64,000 nt of DNA from JAXMHQ01 sp046346665 (GTDB lineage: Bacteria; Verrucomicrobiota; Verrucomicrobiia; Limisphaerales; JAXMHQ01): NCBI GenBank assembly GCA_046346665.1, contig JAXMHQ010000028.1, forward strand, positions 1-64,000, given 5' to 3'. A program made the translations under genes and the position numbers. The notes beneath the pieces were generated by a model that worked only from the letters and a program-made list of their open reading frames with translations, was not told the DNA's origin and ran no database searches. Shown piece by piece: positions 31,651 through 40,370 of the stretch; the first letter of the stretch is position 1; the number at the start of each line of letters is the position of its first letter.

Positions 31651-32622
31651 ATGAAAATTGTTTTGTCCCAGTCGATTGCACAACGTTTAACCGCCGCTGT
31701 CCTTTCGTTCGCGGCTGCCGGGAGCTTCGGAGCTTCCGCGCTGGCTTCCGGATTGCCTTACGATGAGCACGCGGTTGCCTGGGGCGATCTTCACTATAAC
31801 CTTCCCGCGCGCAGCCTCGGCGCTTCGCCCTACGGGCTCAAATCCATCGCTTCCGGCTCCTGGCACAGCGTCGGTCTCGGCGCCGATGGACGCGTACTCA
31901 CCTGGGGCAACAACGATTTCGGCCAGGTCAATCTGCCTGCCGGGCTCACGAACCGCTACGTCCTGCGAATCGCCGCCGGCAATCTCCACAGCCTCGCGCT
32001 GCTCCGGAACGGAACCGTCGTCGCCTGGGGTCCGGCCGAAGGTGCCTACGGTGATTTCGGCCAATGCTCGGTTCCCGCGGGGCTGAAACATGTCGTTGCC
32101 ATCGACGCCGGGGCCGTTCACAGCCTGGCCCTTCAGGCCAACGGCACCGTGATCGCCTGGGGCGCCAACAGCTATGGCCAATGCAATGTCCCCGCCGGCC
32201 TGAAACAGGTCGTCGCCATCGCGGGCGGCATGTACCACAGCGTCGCCCTCACCCGGAACGGCAAAGTCGTCGCTTGGGGCAACGATACCTGGGGCCAAAC
32301 CGACGTTCCGGCCGGCCTGGATCATGTCATTGCCATCGCCGCCGGCGGCAATCACACGCTGGCGCTCAAGCGCGACGGCACCGTTGTCGCCTGGGGCCGT
32401 TACGGCCTCGCCCAATGCACCGTGCCCGAGGGGCTCTCCGACGTCGTCGCCATCGCCACCGGCGATCATCACAGCCTTGCCCTCAAGCGCGACGGCACCG
32501 TGGTTTGCTGGGGCTACAACACCCTGGGCCAATGCACCGTGCCCACCAAACTTCCCAATGTGATCGCCATCTCCGCCCGCGGCGCCCATTCCATGGTCCT
32601 TACCCGCGCCCCGCGGCGGTGA
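31651..32622 (+). CDS. Secreted RCC1-repeat beta-propeller protein
   Basis: 323 residues. The signal peptide is MKIVLSQSIAQRLTAAV...GASALASG. About six to seven RCC1 units follow, each with the pattern HSLALKRDGTVVAWG...GQC.VPAGL..VVAIAAG, forming a propeller. ATG 31651 is preferred over the upstream GTG because it starts the signal peptide. Such proteins are frequent in Verrucomicrobiota exoproteomes; no enzyme motif is seen. Role unknown, probably protein binding. Confidence 0.8.
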   Translation: MKIVLSQSIAQRLTAAVLSFAAAGSFGASALASGLPYDEHAVAWGDLHYNLPARSLGASPYGLKSIASGSWHSVGLGADGRVLTWGNNDFGQVNLPAGLTNRYVLRIAAGNLHSLALLRNGTVVAWGPAEGAYGDFGQCSVPAGLKHVVAIDAGAVHSLALQANGTVIAWGANSYGQCNVPAGLKQVVAIAGGMYHSVALTRNGKVVAWGNDTWGQTDVPAGLDHVIAIAAGGNHTLALKRDGTVVAWGRYGLAQCTVPEGLSDVVAIATGDHHSLALKRDGTVVCWGYNTLGQCTVPTKLPNVIAISARGAHSMVLTRAPRR

Positions 32623-32692
32623 GAGGGCGTTTCAAGTTGAAGGTTCAAGGTTGAAAGTTCGTTGATTCGTGCGGTTCAGGTAGATTTACAGT

Positions 32693-32755
32693 CGCAAAAA
32701 GGCACAAAAGGCGCGAAACCACGCCGGTTTCTTGCGCCTTTTGTGCTTTTTCGCG
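32693..32755. repeat. Near-perfect hairpin, dispersed-repeat type
   Basis: CAAAAAGGCACAAAAGGCGC (32695-32714) pairs with GCGCCTTTTGTGCTTTTTCG (32734-32753) with a one-base bulge and a 19-base loop. It could act as a bidirectional terminator after the RCC1 gene, since the right arm ends in a T-rich run, but it looks like a dispersed repeat family. Confidence 0.75.
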
Positions 32756-32831
32756 GCTATGATGATGTCCTGAAAATCCTTCAACGATCCGCCGGTCCCC
32801 GACTTCACAGCGGGGCGTTTCCCACATAGCC

Positions 32832-33016
32832 GGAACGATTCAGTTGAAAAGGCTTTTAACCACGGATAAACACGGATGGACACGGATAAAAGACTGGCGC
32901 ACTCGGGGAGTCAAACGCAGACCAAACGGCGAATTGAAAGCACTCCCGGAAACTGGCTTGTCCATTCTGTATCCGTGTTCATCCGTGTTCATCCGTGGTT
33001 TAAACTGAATCGTTCC
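32832..33016. repeat. Inverted repeat of CACGGATAAA/GTGTTCATCCGTG elements
   Basis: The left arm from 32832 (GGAACGATTCAGTT, then TTAACCACGGATAAACACGG and ATGGACACGGATA) mirrors the right arm 32970-33016 (TATCCGTGTTCATCCGTG, GTTCATCCGTGGTTTAAACT, GAATCGTTCC). The spacer is ~80 bases without an obvious ORF. The stretch 32623-33175 contains no protein gene that I can support. Confidence 0.82.
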
Positions 33017-33090
33017 ACCTTAGTCTCGTCCACAAAGCCACCAGGCCACGCGCAGCATCAGCGTCAATCCACGCATCCATCGATCCCCCC

Positions 33091-33134
33091 CAAAAAACAC
33101 CAAGGCCTGCTCCCTCGTGGGTGAGCAGGCCTTG
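33091..33134 (-). terminator. Terminator of the small membrane-peptide gene
   Basis: CAAGGCCTGCTC (33101-33112) and GAGCAGGCCTTG (33123-33134) form a perfect 12-bp stem. Read on the minus strand it is followed by GTGTTTTTTGG. It lies 42 bases beyond the stop of the gene at 33176-33316. Confidence 0.82.
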
Positions 33135-33175
33135 TTTGCGGAACCTGGAAAGGTGACAGGTCCGTCAGAGAAATT

Positions 33176-33316
33176 CTAGAACCGGCGCACACGGCGAACC
33201 CGGGTCGGGCGATCGCGTCGCACCGGGATCATTCGGGGGCGGAGTTGTTCCTGGTAGAAATCCCGGACCAAATATCCCACGACCGAGAGGGCGGCGAGCG
33301 AAAGCAGGTAAGTCAT
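33176..33316 (-). CDS. Small membrane protein with an arginine-rich tail
   Basis: 46 residues: one hydrophobic helix (MTYLLSLAALSVVGYLV) followed by RDFYQEQLRPRMIPVRRDRP and TRVRRVRRF. The tail has ten arginines in the last 24 residues. A purine-rich ribosome-binding region (AAAAAAAGAAAGAC) precedes the ATG. The gene is bracketed by its own 3' terminator (33091-33134) and a 5' hairpin (33335-33364), which argues that it is real despite its size. I recognise no family. It could be a membrane-anchored nucleic-acid- or phospholipid-binding peptide, or a leader peptide. Confidence 0.55.
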   Translation of the reverse strand: MTYLLSLAALSVVGYLVRDFYQEQLRPRMIPVRRDRPTRVRRVRRF

Positions 33317-33334
33317 ATTTGTCTTTCTTTTTTT

Positions 33335-33364
33335 AGGGGCAGCCCCATACGAGCGGCTGCCCCT
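33335..33364 (-). promoter_or_regulatory. 5' leader hairpin upstream of the small membrane peptide
   Basis: AGGGGCAGCC (33335-33344) and GGCTGCCCCT (33355-33364) form a 10-bp perfect stem located 18 bases upstream of the ATG on the minus strand. On that strand it is followed by an A-run rather than a T-run. It is not a terminator and could be an mRNA leader structure. Confidence 0.45.
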
Positions 33365-33559
33365 TGCCGGCACGCCAACCAAGCCGTGCCAACGCGATTA
33401 GAATCGCACGCACACCGATTTCCTACAATCGGGGCCGCTCTGGAATTGACCCGGGGGAATTACCGGGTTTGGGGGATGGGACAGTCCCCGGGAGGGGAAA
33501 GGAAGAAGGCAGAATGTCGAATGCAGAAATGGAGAGCCGTCGCTTGAGTCTGCTGACTT

Positions 33560-35110
33560 CTAATTTGAAATCACCCGGAAATTTGCCGGCGCAGCGGGCG
33601 CGGCGCCGGGGGCGATGCTGCCGCTGATGAAGTATTGGCCCCGGCTCGCGTAAACCGTGTAACCCGAGGGCGTGCTCGACATCGGATCGCCGGTTCCCGT
33701 GCTGCGCACGAACAAATAATAATGACCGGAGGCCAGGTTCGTTTGGATCGTGGCGCCGGTCGCGGTCGCGACATTGTTGGTCGCCATTAACGCCCCTCCG
33801 GAATCGTGCAACTCCAGCAGCACATCCAGGTTCCCGCCACGCGTCCCCGACGGCATCAGCCACGGATTCACCGAAAGTCGAACCGATCCCGTCCCGGTCG
33901 AAAAACTGAACACATCCACATCGGCTGTCTGCTCCAGCACGCCTTTGTTCTCCGGATGCGCATTCCACGGGTCCGTATCCGGTCGGGTTGAAACGATGTT
34001 CGTGCCCCCGGTGACCACCAGCGGGCTGGCTGAGGCGATCGTGTCGCCACGATCGTCCTCACGATACCCCAGGTGCGCCGCGATCGTCGCCAAATCATCC
34101 TGCGTGTTGTTCGCGAGGTAGTAATCGCCCTTCGACCACTGGCTCACGTTGCGATTGTAACCCGTCCCCATGATCGGCCCCCACGAGATGTCGCCGCTGC
34201 CGTGCCCGGAATAATATTCCGTCCCATCCGTCTTGCCGTCGTGACTTAAGCCCAGGTTGTGCCCGATCTCGTGCGACGCGGCCTCGGCGATGTAGGATTC
34301 CGCGTTCGCCAGGTTGTTGTAATAGATCCAGGCCGGCCGGTAATTGCCGTACGACCCGCTGCCAAAAACGCTCACGTAAGCGACACCGCCGGCTGTCGAG
34401 GACGGATTCGCATTGCCGTCATTGTCCGTGTTGCGCGTGATCAACGCCTCCGCGGTCGTCGCCGTCAGCGTCCCAGGCGGCTCCGTGGTCACGTCCACAT
34501 CGAACGGCGCATAATCCTCCGCAACCCGAAGCCAGACATACTTGATCGCCTGCTGCTCAGCGTCGCTGAACGTTGTGAAATCCGAGTCGAGACTGAACGC
34601 CACCGCCGGAATCGAGGATCGGCCGAGGCTGGAATTCCACGCGGTGCCTGTCACGGTCTTCCCGGTGAAGTTGAGGAATATCCTATTGGCCGATCCCGGC
34701 CGGCTGTGGAACACGAGGCCGGAGGGAAAAGGCGTTGCCGGAACACTCGCGGCCGCCGTGACCGGGCCGGATGCGGCCGCAGTTTGCATGGCTGGTGACG
34801 CCAATGGCCCGAAGTGGTCGACGTAATAAACACCGCCGTCGGGATCCGTCTCCAGCGAATTCAAATCCAGCTCGGTGAAATGAAACCGCCGCAGCACCTC
34901 GTAGGCGTGCGCGCGGGCCGGTGCGGGCAGGGAGGTCACGCGGTTCCGAAACCGGCCGGCGGGCAGATCCTCGAGCCGGCTGAGTTTGCCCGGCGGAAAT
35001 TCCGACGGCTTCGGCGCCGCCTGCTGCGCGGTCGCCGTCGCGGTCGCGAGGAGAAGAAAAATCAATGCCGGGATTGCGGCCCGGATTCGGACGAGTGCAC
35101 TCGACTTCAT
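33560..35110 (-). CDS. Secreted metzincin zinc metalloprotease with C-terminal PPC-like domain
   Basis: 516 residues with a signal peptide (RAAIPALIFLLLATATATA). The zinc-binding motif HEIGHNLGLSH is at 280-290, followed by the Met-turn GPIMGTGY at 311-318, as in reprolysin/gametolysin-like metzincins. A bacterial pre-peptidase C-terminal type domain follows (residues ~380-500: DVDVFSFSTGTGSVRLSV...GHYYLFVRSTGTGDP). The last residues APANFRVIS look like the start of an FN3 domain. ATG 35110 was chosen because it begins the signal peptide and has GAAGGG 6 bases upstream. Probably an extracellular protease. Confidence 0.83.
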   Translation of the reverse strand: MKSSALVRIRAAIPALIFLLLATATATAQQAAPKPSEFPPGKLSRLEDLPAGRFRNRVTSLPAPARAHAYEVLRRFHFTELDLNSLETDPDGGVYYVDHFGPLASPAMQTAAASGPVTAAASVPATPFPSGLVFHSRPGSANRIFLNFTGKTVTGTAWNSSLGRSSIPAVAFSLDSDFTTFSDAEQQAIKYVWLRVAEDYAPFDVDVTTEPPGTLTATTAEALITRNTDNDGNANPSSTAGGVAYVSVFGSGSYGNYRPAWIYYNNLANAESYIAEAASHEIGHNLGLSHDGKTDGTEYYSGHGSGDISWGPIMGTGYNRNVSQWSKGDYYLANNTQDDLATIAAHLGYREDDRGDTIASASPLVVTGGTNIVSTRPDTDPWNAHPENKGVLEQTADVDVFSFSTGTGSVRLSVNPWLMPSGTRGGNLDVLLELHDSGGALMATNNVATATGATIQTNLASGHYYLFVRSTGTGDPMSSTPSGYTVYASRGQYFISGSIAPGAAPAAPANFRVISN

Positions 35111-35291
35111 ACAACCCTTCCGGCGGCCTGGCGAGTTTTGCAGTTCGCGAAGTTCATCGCGCGATGAGAATTGTCGTTCGACAGCCCCGGACTGGCCTGG
35201 AAGCAGCGGGAAACGTTCCAAAAAGGCACGATTAGAGGCCAATTCGTCATCGTTATCGGGTTCCTGGCGGCCCGCTTGCACCCAACCCGGT

Positions 35292-36050
35292 TCAATGCTG
35301 GATCAGCTCCAGCGCCTTGTACAAAGGCCCGCTCGAAACCTTGATGAGGCCGTCCAGCGGATGGCTCATTTCGAGAATCAGGAACACGGCGGACGAGACG
35401 GAAATGGCGCACACGGCCAGGACGGCGAACACGGTGATGTTGCGGGGCGCGAACAGGCCGAAGCTGAGGAAGAGCAGGGTGAGCCAGAACACCATGAGCA
35501 TGAGCAGCGGGCCCGGGAGCTCCTGGGTCTGTTGCGCGATGACCTGCAGGCGGCTGTATCGGATGTCGAACGCCAATTGCTCGGCGCGCGCCAGCATGAT
35601 TCGCTGGACGTCGTTGGTGGGATTCAGTTGCCGCAGCAATTGGTCGAATGCCACCATAGCATTGGAATGTTCAATCGCCCGCATGCCATGCTCCTGGTTG
35701 GTGGTGGACCAGATATCCTGGATCCGGGCGCGAAGCCCCTCCACGAGCCGCTCGCGCACGGCTGTTGAGCCTTCCCCGTATTCCTTCAGGCAATCATTCA
35801 ACTGAATGACCCTGGCCGCGTTCTGGGCGAAGGCCGTGTTGGCCCCGTCAAAGGCGCTCTTCGACGAGCTGACCAGCAACCCCAGAATCAAAGCCGACAT
35901 CGTCGCCACCATGCCCGCCCCCAGCTTCACCGTGTCCTTCGCGTCCGAAGACAGGTGATGGTCCGGCAGGAGACACTGAAGGCGGATTCCCGCCAGGATG
36001 CCCAGCAGAAGGCAAAGAAACGTGATAAGGCTGATAGAAATGCTGCCCAT
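35292..36050 (-). CDS. DUF4239-family membrane protein
   Basis: 252 residues with four predicted membrane segments: two at the N-terminus (SISLITFLCLLLGILAG, GAGMVATMSALILGLLV) and two near the C-terminus (LLMLMVFWLTLLFLSFG, NITVFAVLAVCAISVSSAVFLIL), separated by a ~110-residue soluble region. This topology and the KLGAGMVATMSALILGLLV motif match DUF4239, which is distantly bestrophin-like. Function unknown. It sits 181 bases upstream of the protease gene in the same orientation but is probably independent. Confidence 0.75.
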   Translation of the reverse strand: MGSISISLITFLCLLLGILAGIRLQCLLPDHHLSSDAKDTVKLGAGMVATMSALILGLLVSSSKSAFDGANTAFAQNAARVIQLNDCLKEYGEGSTAVRERLVEGLRARIQDIWSTTNQEHGMRAIEHSNAMVAFDQLLRQLNPTNDVQRIMLARAEQLAFDIRYSRLQVIAQQTQELPGPLLMLMVFWLTLLFLSFGLFAPRNITVFAVLAVCAISVSSAVFLILEMSHPLDGLIKVSSGPLYKALELIQH

Positions 36051-36252
36051 GGCGGCGAAATTAGAGCATTCCCGCCGCGCCGTCCAGTCAGGCCGATCGG
36101 GAGGGAGGGGATCCTGCGAATCCCAATCAAAACGGGTTGAACTGTGAAGACGTTGAAAAGTCGGGAATCCGGCAACGGGCCGTCGTCACCCCTGAACAGG
36201 ATGTGAGAGGATTAAACCAGTAATTGACCGTGCAGAGGGCTGCGTCCGGCCA

Positions 36253-36900
36253 TCAAGAGGCGGAGCGACGGCGCAGGGTTGCGCGACCGACCGCCAGCGC
36301 GCCGAGCATCAAGGTGAGTGTCGAAGGCTCGGGCACGGGGGTAAGTGTGAACGAACCGTTCATGATGCTGTAAACGTATTGGGGATCGCCAATCACATTC
36401 CCCTGGCCATCCAAATTTGCCTCAGCGGCAAACAGGCTGTAGGAGCCGGGTGAATTGCCCCATATATTAAGGAGCTGATTATAATAGCCCGGGGCATATT
36501 GGCCGGAGGCAAAGCCCAGGCCGTTTCCGGTAAGAGCGGGATCGCTTCCGACGTTCACGACGTTGTCGAAGATAATGTCGTCGCCATCATGGTTTCGAAC
36601 GGAAATCGCGGCGGGAGCTGACGGATTGGGGACAAGGGAACCCGACATGCTCACGAACACAGCCGGGTTCGCTTCAGTGGGTATTCCGGTTGCCGTGATC
36701 CACCCGGTCTGCGCGACGCCATTGAAAACCGTGATCCACCCGCTTGCCGTCACCGTGCCGCCCGTGAAGGTGAAATCATAGGTTTGCTGCGCGGCCGCCA
36801 TTGGAGCCGAAGCCAAAAGCATCAGCGCTGCGACGCCGGGGGTTGCCGAAAGGAGGATGTTGGAGGACTTGTTGAACAACGATTGGAAAAACGATTTCAT
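36253..36900 (-). CDS. PEP-CTERM exported protein
   Basis: 215 residues. The signal peptide ends SAPMAAAQQ. The C-terminal sorting tail VPEPSTLTLMLGALAVG is followed by RATLRRRSAS, the Pro-Glu-Pro/hydrophobic/basic pattern cut by an exosortase. The middle is a beta-rich domain (TYDFTFTGGTVTASGWITVF) of a kind often seen in PEP-CTERM proteins. ATG 36900 is preferred over upstream starts because it begins the signal. No exosortase gene is in the window. Likely sorted to the surface or the exopolysaccharide matrix. Confidence 0.82.
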   Translation of the reverse strand: MKSFFQSLFNKSSNILLSATPGVAALMLLASAPMAAAQQTYDFTFTGGTVTASGWITVFNGVAQTGWITATGIPTEANPAVFVSMSGSLVPNPSAPAAISVRNHDGDDIIFDNVVNVGSDPALTGNGLGFASGQYAPGYYNQLLNIWGNSPGSYSLFAAEANLDGQGNVIGDPQYVYSIMNGSFTLTPVPEPSTLTLMLGALAVGRATLRRRSAS

Positions 36901-37215
36901 AAACACCTTCTGATTCAGTGCCGGCAAACGAACGGGTTTGGTCAAAGCTCGTCGCCTGTTAGGCAGAATAGGTCAATTCGGCTTTGCATTGCAAGCAAAT
37001 TGTATGCGAAAAGTGACAACACCCATTGGAATGCAACGCCAGATGTTTTTTTTTGAATGATAGGTGGTTAGGAGTGTCTCCTCACCTGCTCGCCTCGCGC
37101 AAGTTCTCTCTCCTCGCAGAAAAAGGCACCCTGCGCAGGCTTTGATAGGCTGCGAAGGTGATGTTCTCCCGTTTGAATCAGACCCTGCCCGCAGCAGGAG
37201 AGTAAAATTAGCCCT

Positions 37216-38370
37216 TTATGGATGCCTCAGGCGAAAGAAACCCCGGCTGGCAGCGGGTGATATTGTTACGTGGTTCTGTCCATTGGAGAATGACGGCGTC
37301 GCTTGGACATCGGACCAATCCCCCAGGGCCGGGTCTGAAGCGGTCTGCAGCGTGAATTCGCTTATATACGCCGGCCAGGACAGCCGGAATGCGCCCTCGG
37401 ACGGTGAAAGGCTTAACAAAGGGCTCGTTATGAAAGAGGTGAAGAGATGCCGTCCGTCCGTAAACACCCACCTGTTCCCGTCGACTGACGAGGCGATGGA
37501 ATAACTCTGAATGCCCCATTCGCTCCCCCAGGTGGCTCCATAATTTGTAGAGATGTAAGAATACTCGGTCCCCGAGAGCACCCAGTCCCGGCCATCTGCC
37601 GAAGCAGCGGCACAAGTGCCCGAGGTTGAACCGACCAGGGTTGTCGTCCATGTCGCGCCTGAATTCGTCGAGACGTAAATCGGACAGCTGACTCCGCCAA
37701 TGGCGACCAGCACCCGACCGTCTCCGGAAAAACACACGCAGTTGCCCCAAGCTGGCGGTCCGGCTATTTTCCAGGTCGTTCCACCATCGGTTGAAACAAA
37801 GATTTTTTGCTCCGATGTCGCCGCCGCCAATCGCTGGCCGTCGGCCGACGAGGTGATGGACCAGCAATTCGTGAAAAGATCGGTGGCATTGGTCCAGGTG
37901 ACCCCAAAATCCGTTGAAATGACAGGCGCTCCATACAGGCCCGCGGCGACCAACCGCTTGCCATCCGCCGAACCGGCCACGGAACACCAATATGAAATGG
38001 GCGCACTGGCCTGCATCCAGGTCGCGCCTGAGTTCGTGGAGATGTAAAGTGGACCCGCCGCACATTGCCATCCGCCTGCGGCCAGCAGTAGGCTGCCGTC
38101 AGCGGAGGAGACGATGGAACTCCAGTTTGTAATCGGCGCGCTGGTCGGAGCCCAGGTCGATCCCGAATCTCCAGATCGGTAAATGGCCCCGCTCCCTCCG
38201 GCTGCTCCGACCGTTGCCACAATCTTCGTGCCGTCGGCAGAGCAGGCCACGGAACTCCAATGAGCAAGAGGTGCGCTCGTATAATACAAGGTTAAAGCCG
38301 GGGCTGGTTTGGCGCCGCCAAGTAGCAACCACAAAGCCATTATAACCAGGCGGCCCGGGCGACTGCTCAT
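37216..38370 (-). CDS. Secreted BNR/Ycf48-like beta-propeller protein
   Basis: 384 residues with a signal peptide (LVIMALWLLLGGAKPAPA). Seven or so repeats follow the pattern W.SVA.SADG..LVAAG...P.YIS..SGATW, typical of BNR/photosystem-assembly-like propellers that resemble sialidase blades. No catalytic sialidase residues are evident. The C-terminus (RLSWPAYISEFTLQTASDPAL...GFFRLRHP) is the same small exported-protein module as elsewhere in the window. ATG 38370 has GGGAGAG upstream. Divergent from the DUF3237 gene. Confidence 0.78.
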   Translation of the reverse strand: MSSRPGRLVIMALWLLLGGAKPAPALTLYYTSAPLAHWSSVACSADGTKIVATVGAAGGSGAIYRSGDSGSTWAPTSAPITNWSSIVSSADGSLLLAAGGWQCAAGPLYISTNSGATWMQASAPISYWCSVAGSADGKRLVAAGLYGAPVISTDFGVTWTNATDLFTNCWSITSSADGQRLAAATSEQKIFVSTDGGTTWKIAGPPAWGNCVCFSGDGRVLVAIGGVSCPIYVSTNSGATWTTTLVGSTSGTCAAASADGRDWVLSGTEYSYISTNYGATWGSEWGIQSYSIASSVDGNRWVFTDGRHLFTSFITSPLLSLSPSEGAFRLSWPAYISEFTLQTASDPALGDWSDVQATPSFSNGQNHVTISPAASRGFFRLRHP

Positions 38371-38536
38371 GCGCTCTCCCTTTTTCACGCGCCAATCAAA
38401 GCATGACGGAGTTTGCTTATCAAGAAATACCCAGCAGCAGTATTGGGCACTGCCGCAGGGCCGGGAACCCGTCCGGACGGGCTTGCAGCATCGGCGCAGG
38501 TTTTGATAGCTTCCTCGAGCGCCGCAGCGAACCATC

Positions 38537-39616
38537 ATGCTGAAGAAGCTTGCTACAGTAGTCTTCGCGATCGCCGCCTGGCTCATCCTTGCGCAGGTTC
38601 CGGGAACAAGGGCAATCGCCCAATTGTCAGATGACCGCACTTCCGGCAGCGACAAGGTGCTGGTTCCCTCGAAAGCATGGCCCTGCGGAATGCCCGAAGG
38701 CATTCCAGTGCCCGAATGTGGTGTGCCCGTGCTGGAGGTCAACCTGCAATTGGGGCAGGTTTACGACCTGGGAAAAACACCCTTCGGGCACCGAAACGTC
38801 TTCGTGGTTCGAGAGGGCACCGTCAAAGGCGGCAAAATTCACGGGTCCGTGATGCCCGGTGGATTGCTGTTGGAATTGAGTTTCTCCAATGCCGCAATGG
38901 AAGTGGAGCAGGTCCTCGTCATCAGGACGCTCGATGAGAAATTCATCTACGTCAGGAGCCTCGGCACAGCGGCGGATCCTTCCGATGTGCGGATCGTGCC
39001 CGACTTCGAAGCGCCCTTCGCGAGCGATTACGGATGGCTGAACACAGGCCGCTATGCAGGCAGACGCGAGCTGGACCTGGCCGGAAAAACAATGAAGCTG
39101 ACGATTTTCGACATCAGCGGTTCCGCGGCTGCCTCGGACCGGACAAATGCCGTTCAGGTGCTCAAGCCGGCGGGCCTGAAGGATCAGCCCCTGGACGGCC
39201 GCAGGCCTGCCGCGGGCGAGGTCCGGCGCGGCGAACTCATCACCGAGAACGTGACGCTGGGCGCCGGTCAATATGTTGGAGCGACCAAAAACGGCGGGCG
39301 CAACATCATCCCGATCACCGGCGGAACTCTGAGCGGGAAGATCACCGGCAAAGTCCTGGCGGGCGGCGCCGATTATCAGAAACTGGCCGACCCAATGACG
39401 CTAGACGCCCGTTATCTTTGGCAAACCGACGGCGGCGACGTCGTGATCGTCCGCAACACCGGCACAATCAACTCACTGGTGCCGCGTTTTGAGGTGGGAC
39501 TCGACAGCAAATATGCCTGGCTCAACAGCGGCACCTACCTGAGCTCGAGCCCGAGGATTGGGGACGGAGCCGTGACCCTGACCTTCCACGAGAGCGCTGT
39601 CGAAAAGGCACCCTGA
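38537..39616 (+). CDS. Exported protein with two DUF3237 domains
   Basis: 359 residues with a signal peptide (ATVVFAIAAWLILAQVPGTRA). Two DUF3237/UPF0311-type barrel domains are in tandem: residues ~65-190 (diverged) and ~225-350 (GGRNIIPITGGTLSGKITGK, VLAGGADYQ, YLWQTDGGDVVIVRNTG, close to family consensus). The biochemical role of the family is not established. It lies 166 bases from the divergent propeller gene and ends just before a MITE. Confidence 0.78.
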   Translation: MLKKLATVVFAIAAWLILAQVPGTRAIAQLSDDRTSGSDKVLVPSKAWPCGMPEGIPVPECGVPVLEVNLQLGQVYDLGKTPFGHRNVFVVREGTVKGGKIHGSVMPGGLLLELSFSNAAMEVEQVLVIRTLDEKFIYVRSLGTAADPSDVRIVPDFEAPFASDYGWLNTGRYAGRRELDLAGKTMKLTIFDISGSAAASDRTNAVQVLKPAGLKDQPLDGRRPAAGEVRRGELITENVTLGAGQYVGATKNGGRNIIPITGGTLSGKITGKVLAGGADYQKLADPMTLDARYLWQTDGGDVVIVRNTGTINSLVPRFEVGLDSKYAWLNSGTYLSSSPRIGDGAVTLTFHESAVEKAP

Positions 39617-39636
39617 CGCGGACATGCCGCCGGAGC

Positions 39637-39976
39637 CTAGAACCCATCTCATAAATAGGCAAGGGGTGCGTTGCCAGAGGTTTTGACCTGATGCAAGGCG
39701 CGAGGAAGGAGACTGCAGTGGGCGCCAGCGCACGATTCCATTTGGGGCAACTCGCTTGCAGGGCTTGGGAAGCCCATATCCGAATGGATCTTCGACTGAC
39801 GAGCAACGCAGCAGCAGGTCAAAAGATCGGCAACCCTGCGGGCTGGAGGCTATTGGGCGTCTGGCGGCGTTGCTCCTCAGTCACAGAGCCGTGAAGGCTC
39901 TGCTCCTTCGTCGCGCCTTGCCAGACGCCCAATAGCCTCCAGCGCACCCCTTGCCTATTTATGAGATGGGTTCTAG
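39637..39976. mobile_element. 340-bp MITE with perfect 34-bp terminal inverted repeats
   Basis: Positions 39637-39670 and 39943-39976 are perfect inverted repeats (theme CTAGAACCCATCTCATAAAT, then AGGCAAGGGGTGCG). Inside, a 23-bp palindrome (39842-39864 against 39921-39943) abuts the right end, and TTTTGACCTG/CAGGTCAAAA (39681-39690, 39825-39834) form another. There is no transposase ORF. The ends are palindromic CTAG, which could be a YTAR-type target duplication as used by IS5-group elements, leaving 30-bp repeats; that family call is inference. The 425-base gap 39617-40041 holds nothing else. Confidence 0.85.
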
Positions 39977-40041
39977 AAATTCGCTTGCCTTCAAGCCGCG
40001 CCCATGCGAAATAAACCGTCCGCCGGTTTTCCGGTCCGGTT

Positions 40042-40117
40042 GCCTCGGTAGCTCAATTGGCAGAGCAGTTGACTCTTAATCAATTGGTTCTAGGTTCAAG
40101 TCCTAGCCGGGGCACCA
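40042..40117 (+). tRNA. tRNA-Lys(CTT)
   Basis: A complete 76-base cloverleaf with encoded CCA. The acceptor stem is GCCTCGG/CCGGGGC with one G:U pair. The D-arm contains AGCTCAATTGGCAGAGC. The anticodon loop is CTCTTAA, giving anticodon CTT, and the T-arm contains GGTTCAAGTCC. It marks the left end of an accessory region, and tRNA 3' ends are common integration sites. I found no second copy of its 3' end in the window. Confidence 0.95.
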
Positions 40118-40370
40118 CTCCTTCAAGCACTTACGTCAGCTCCGCGACCGCCAAAAACTGACGCGGACTTCCAAACGGACTGCATGGTCTCAGGTGACTG
40201 CAATAGGTAGCGCGAGCCCCACCCGAACACCTCAGAACACCCGTCGTGCAGCACGGGTCCTGTCGAGACGAACTGCTTACTGGCAGCGCCAGGAACCGCA
40301 TCGCCTCCACCCTGGTCCGGGGTCCCCCGCGCTTTTCGTTTGGTCCCTGGCGCGGGCCACCTGGAACGGC

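Noticed and set aside
33335..33364. Rho-independent terminator on the plus strand
   Set aside because: The T-run lies before, not after, the hairpin in that direction.
37064..37504. 146-codon plus-strand frame
   Set aside because: It overlaps the 3' end of the minus-strand propeller gene, and its translation has no features beyond basic low-complexity sequence.
39691..39894. 67-codon ORF inside the MITE
   Set aside because: It is built from the element's internal palindromes and shows no transposase motif.
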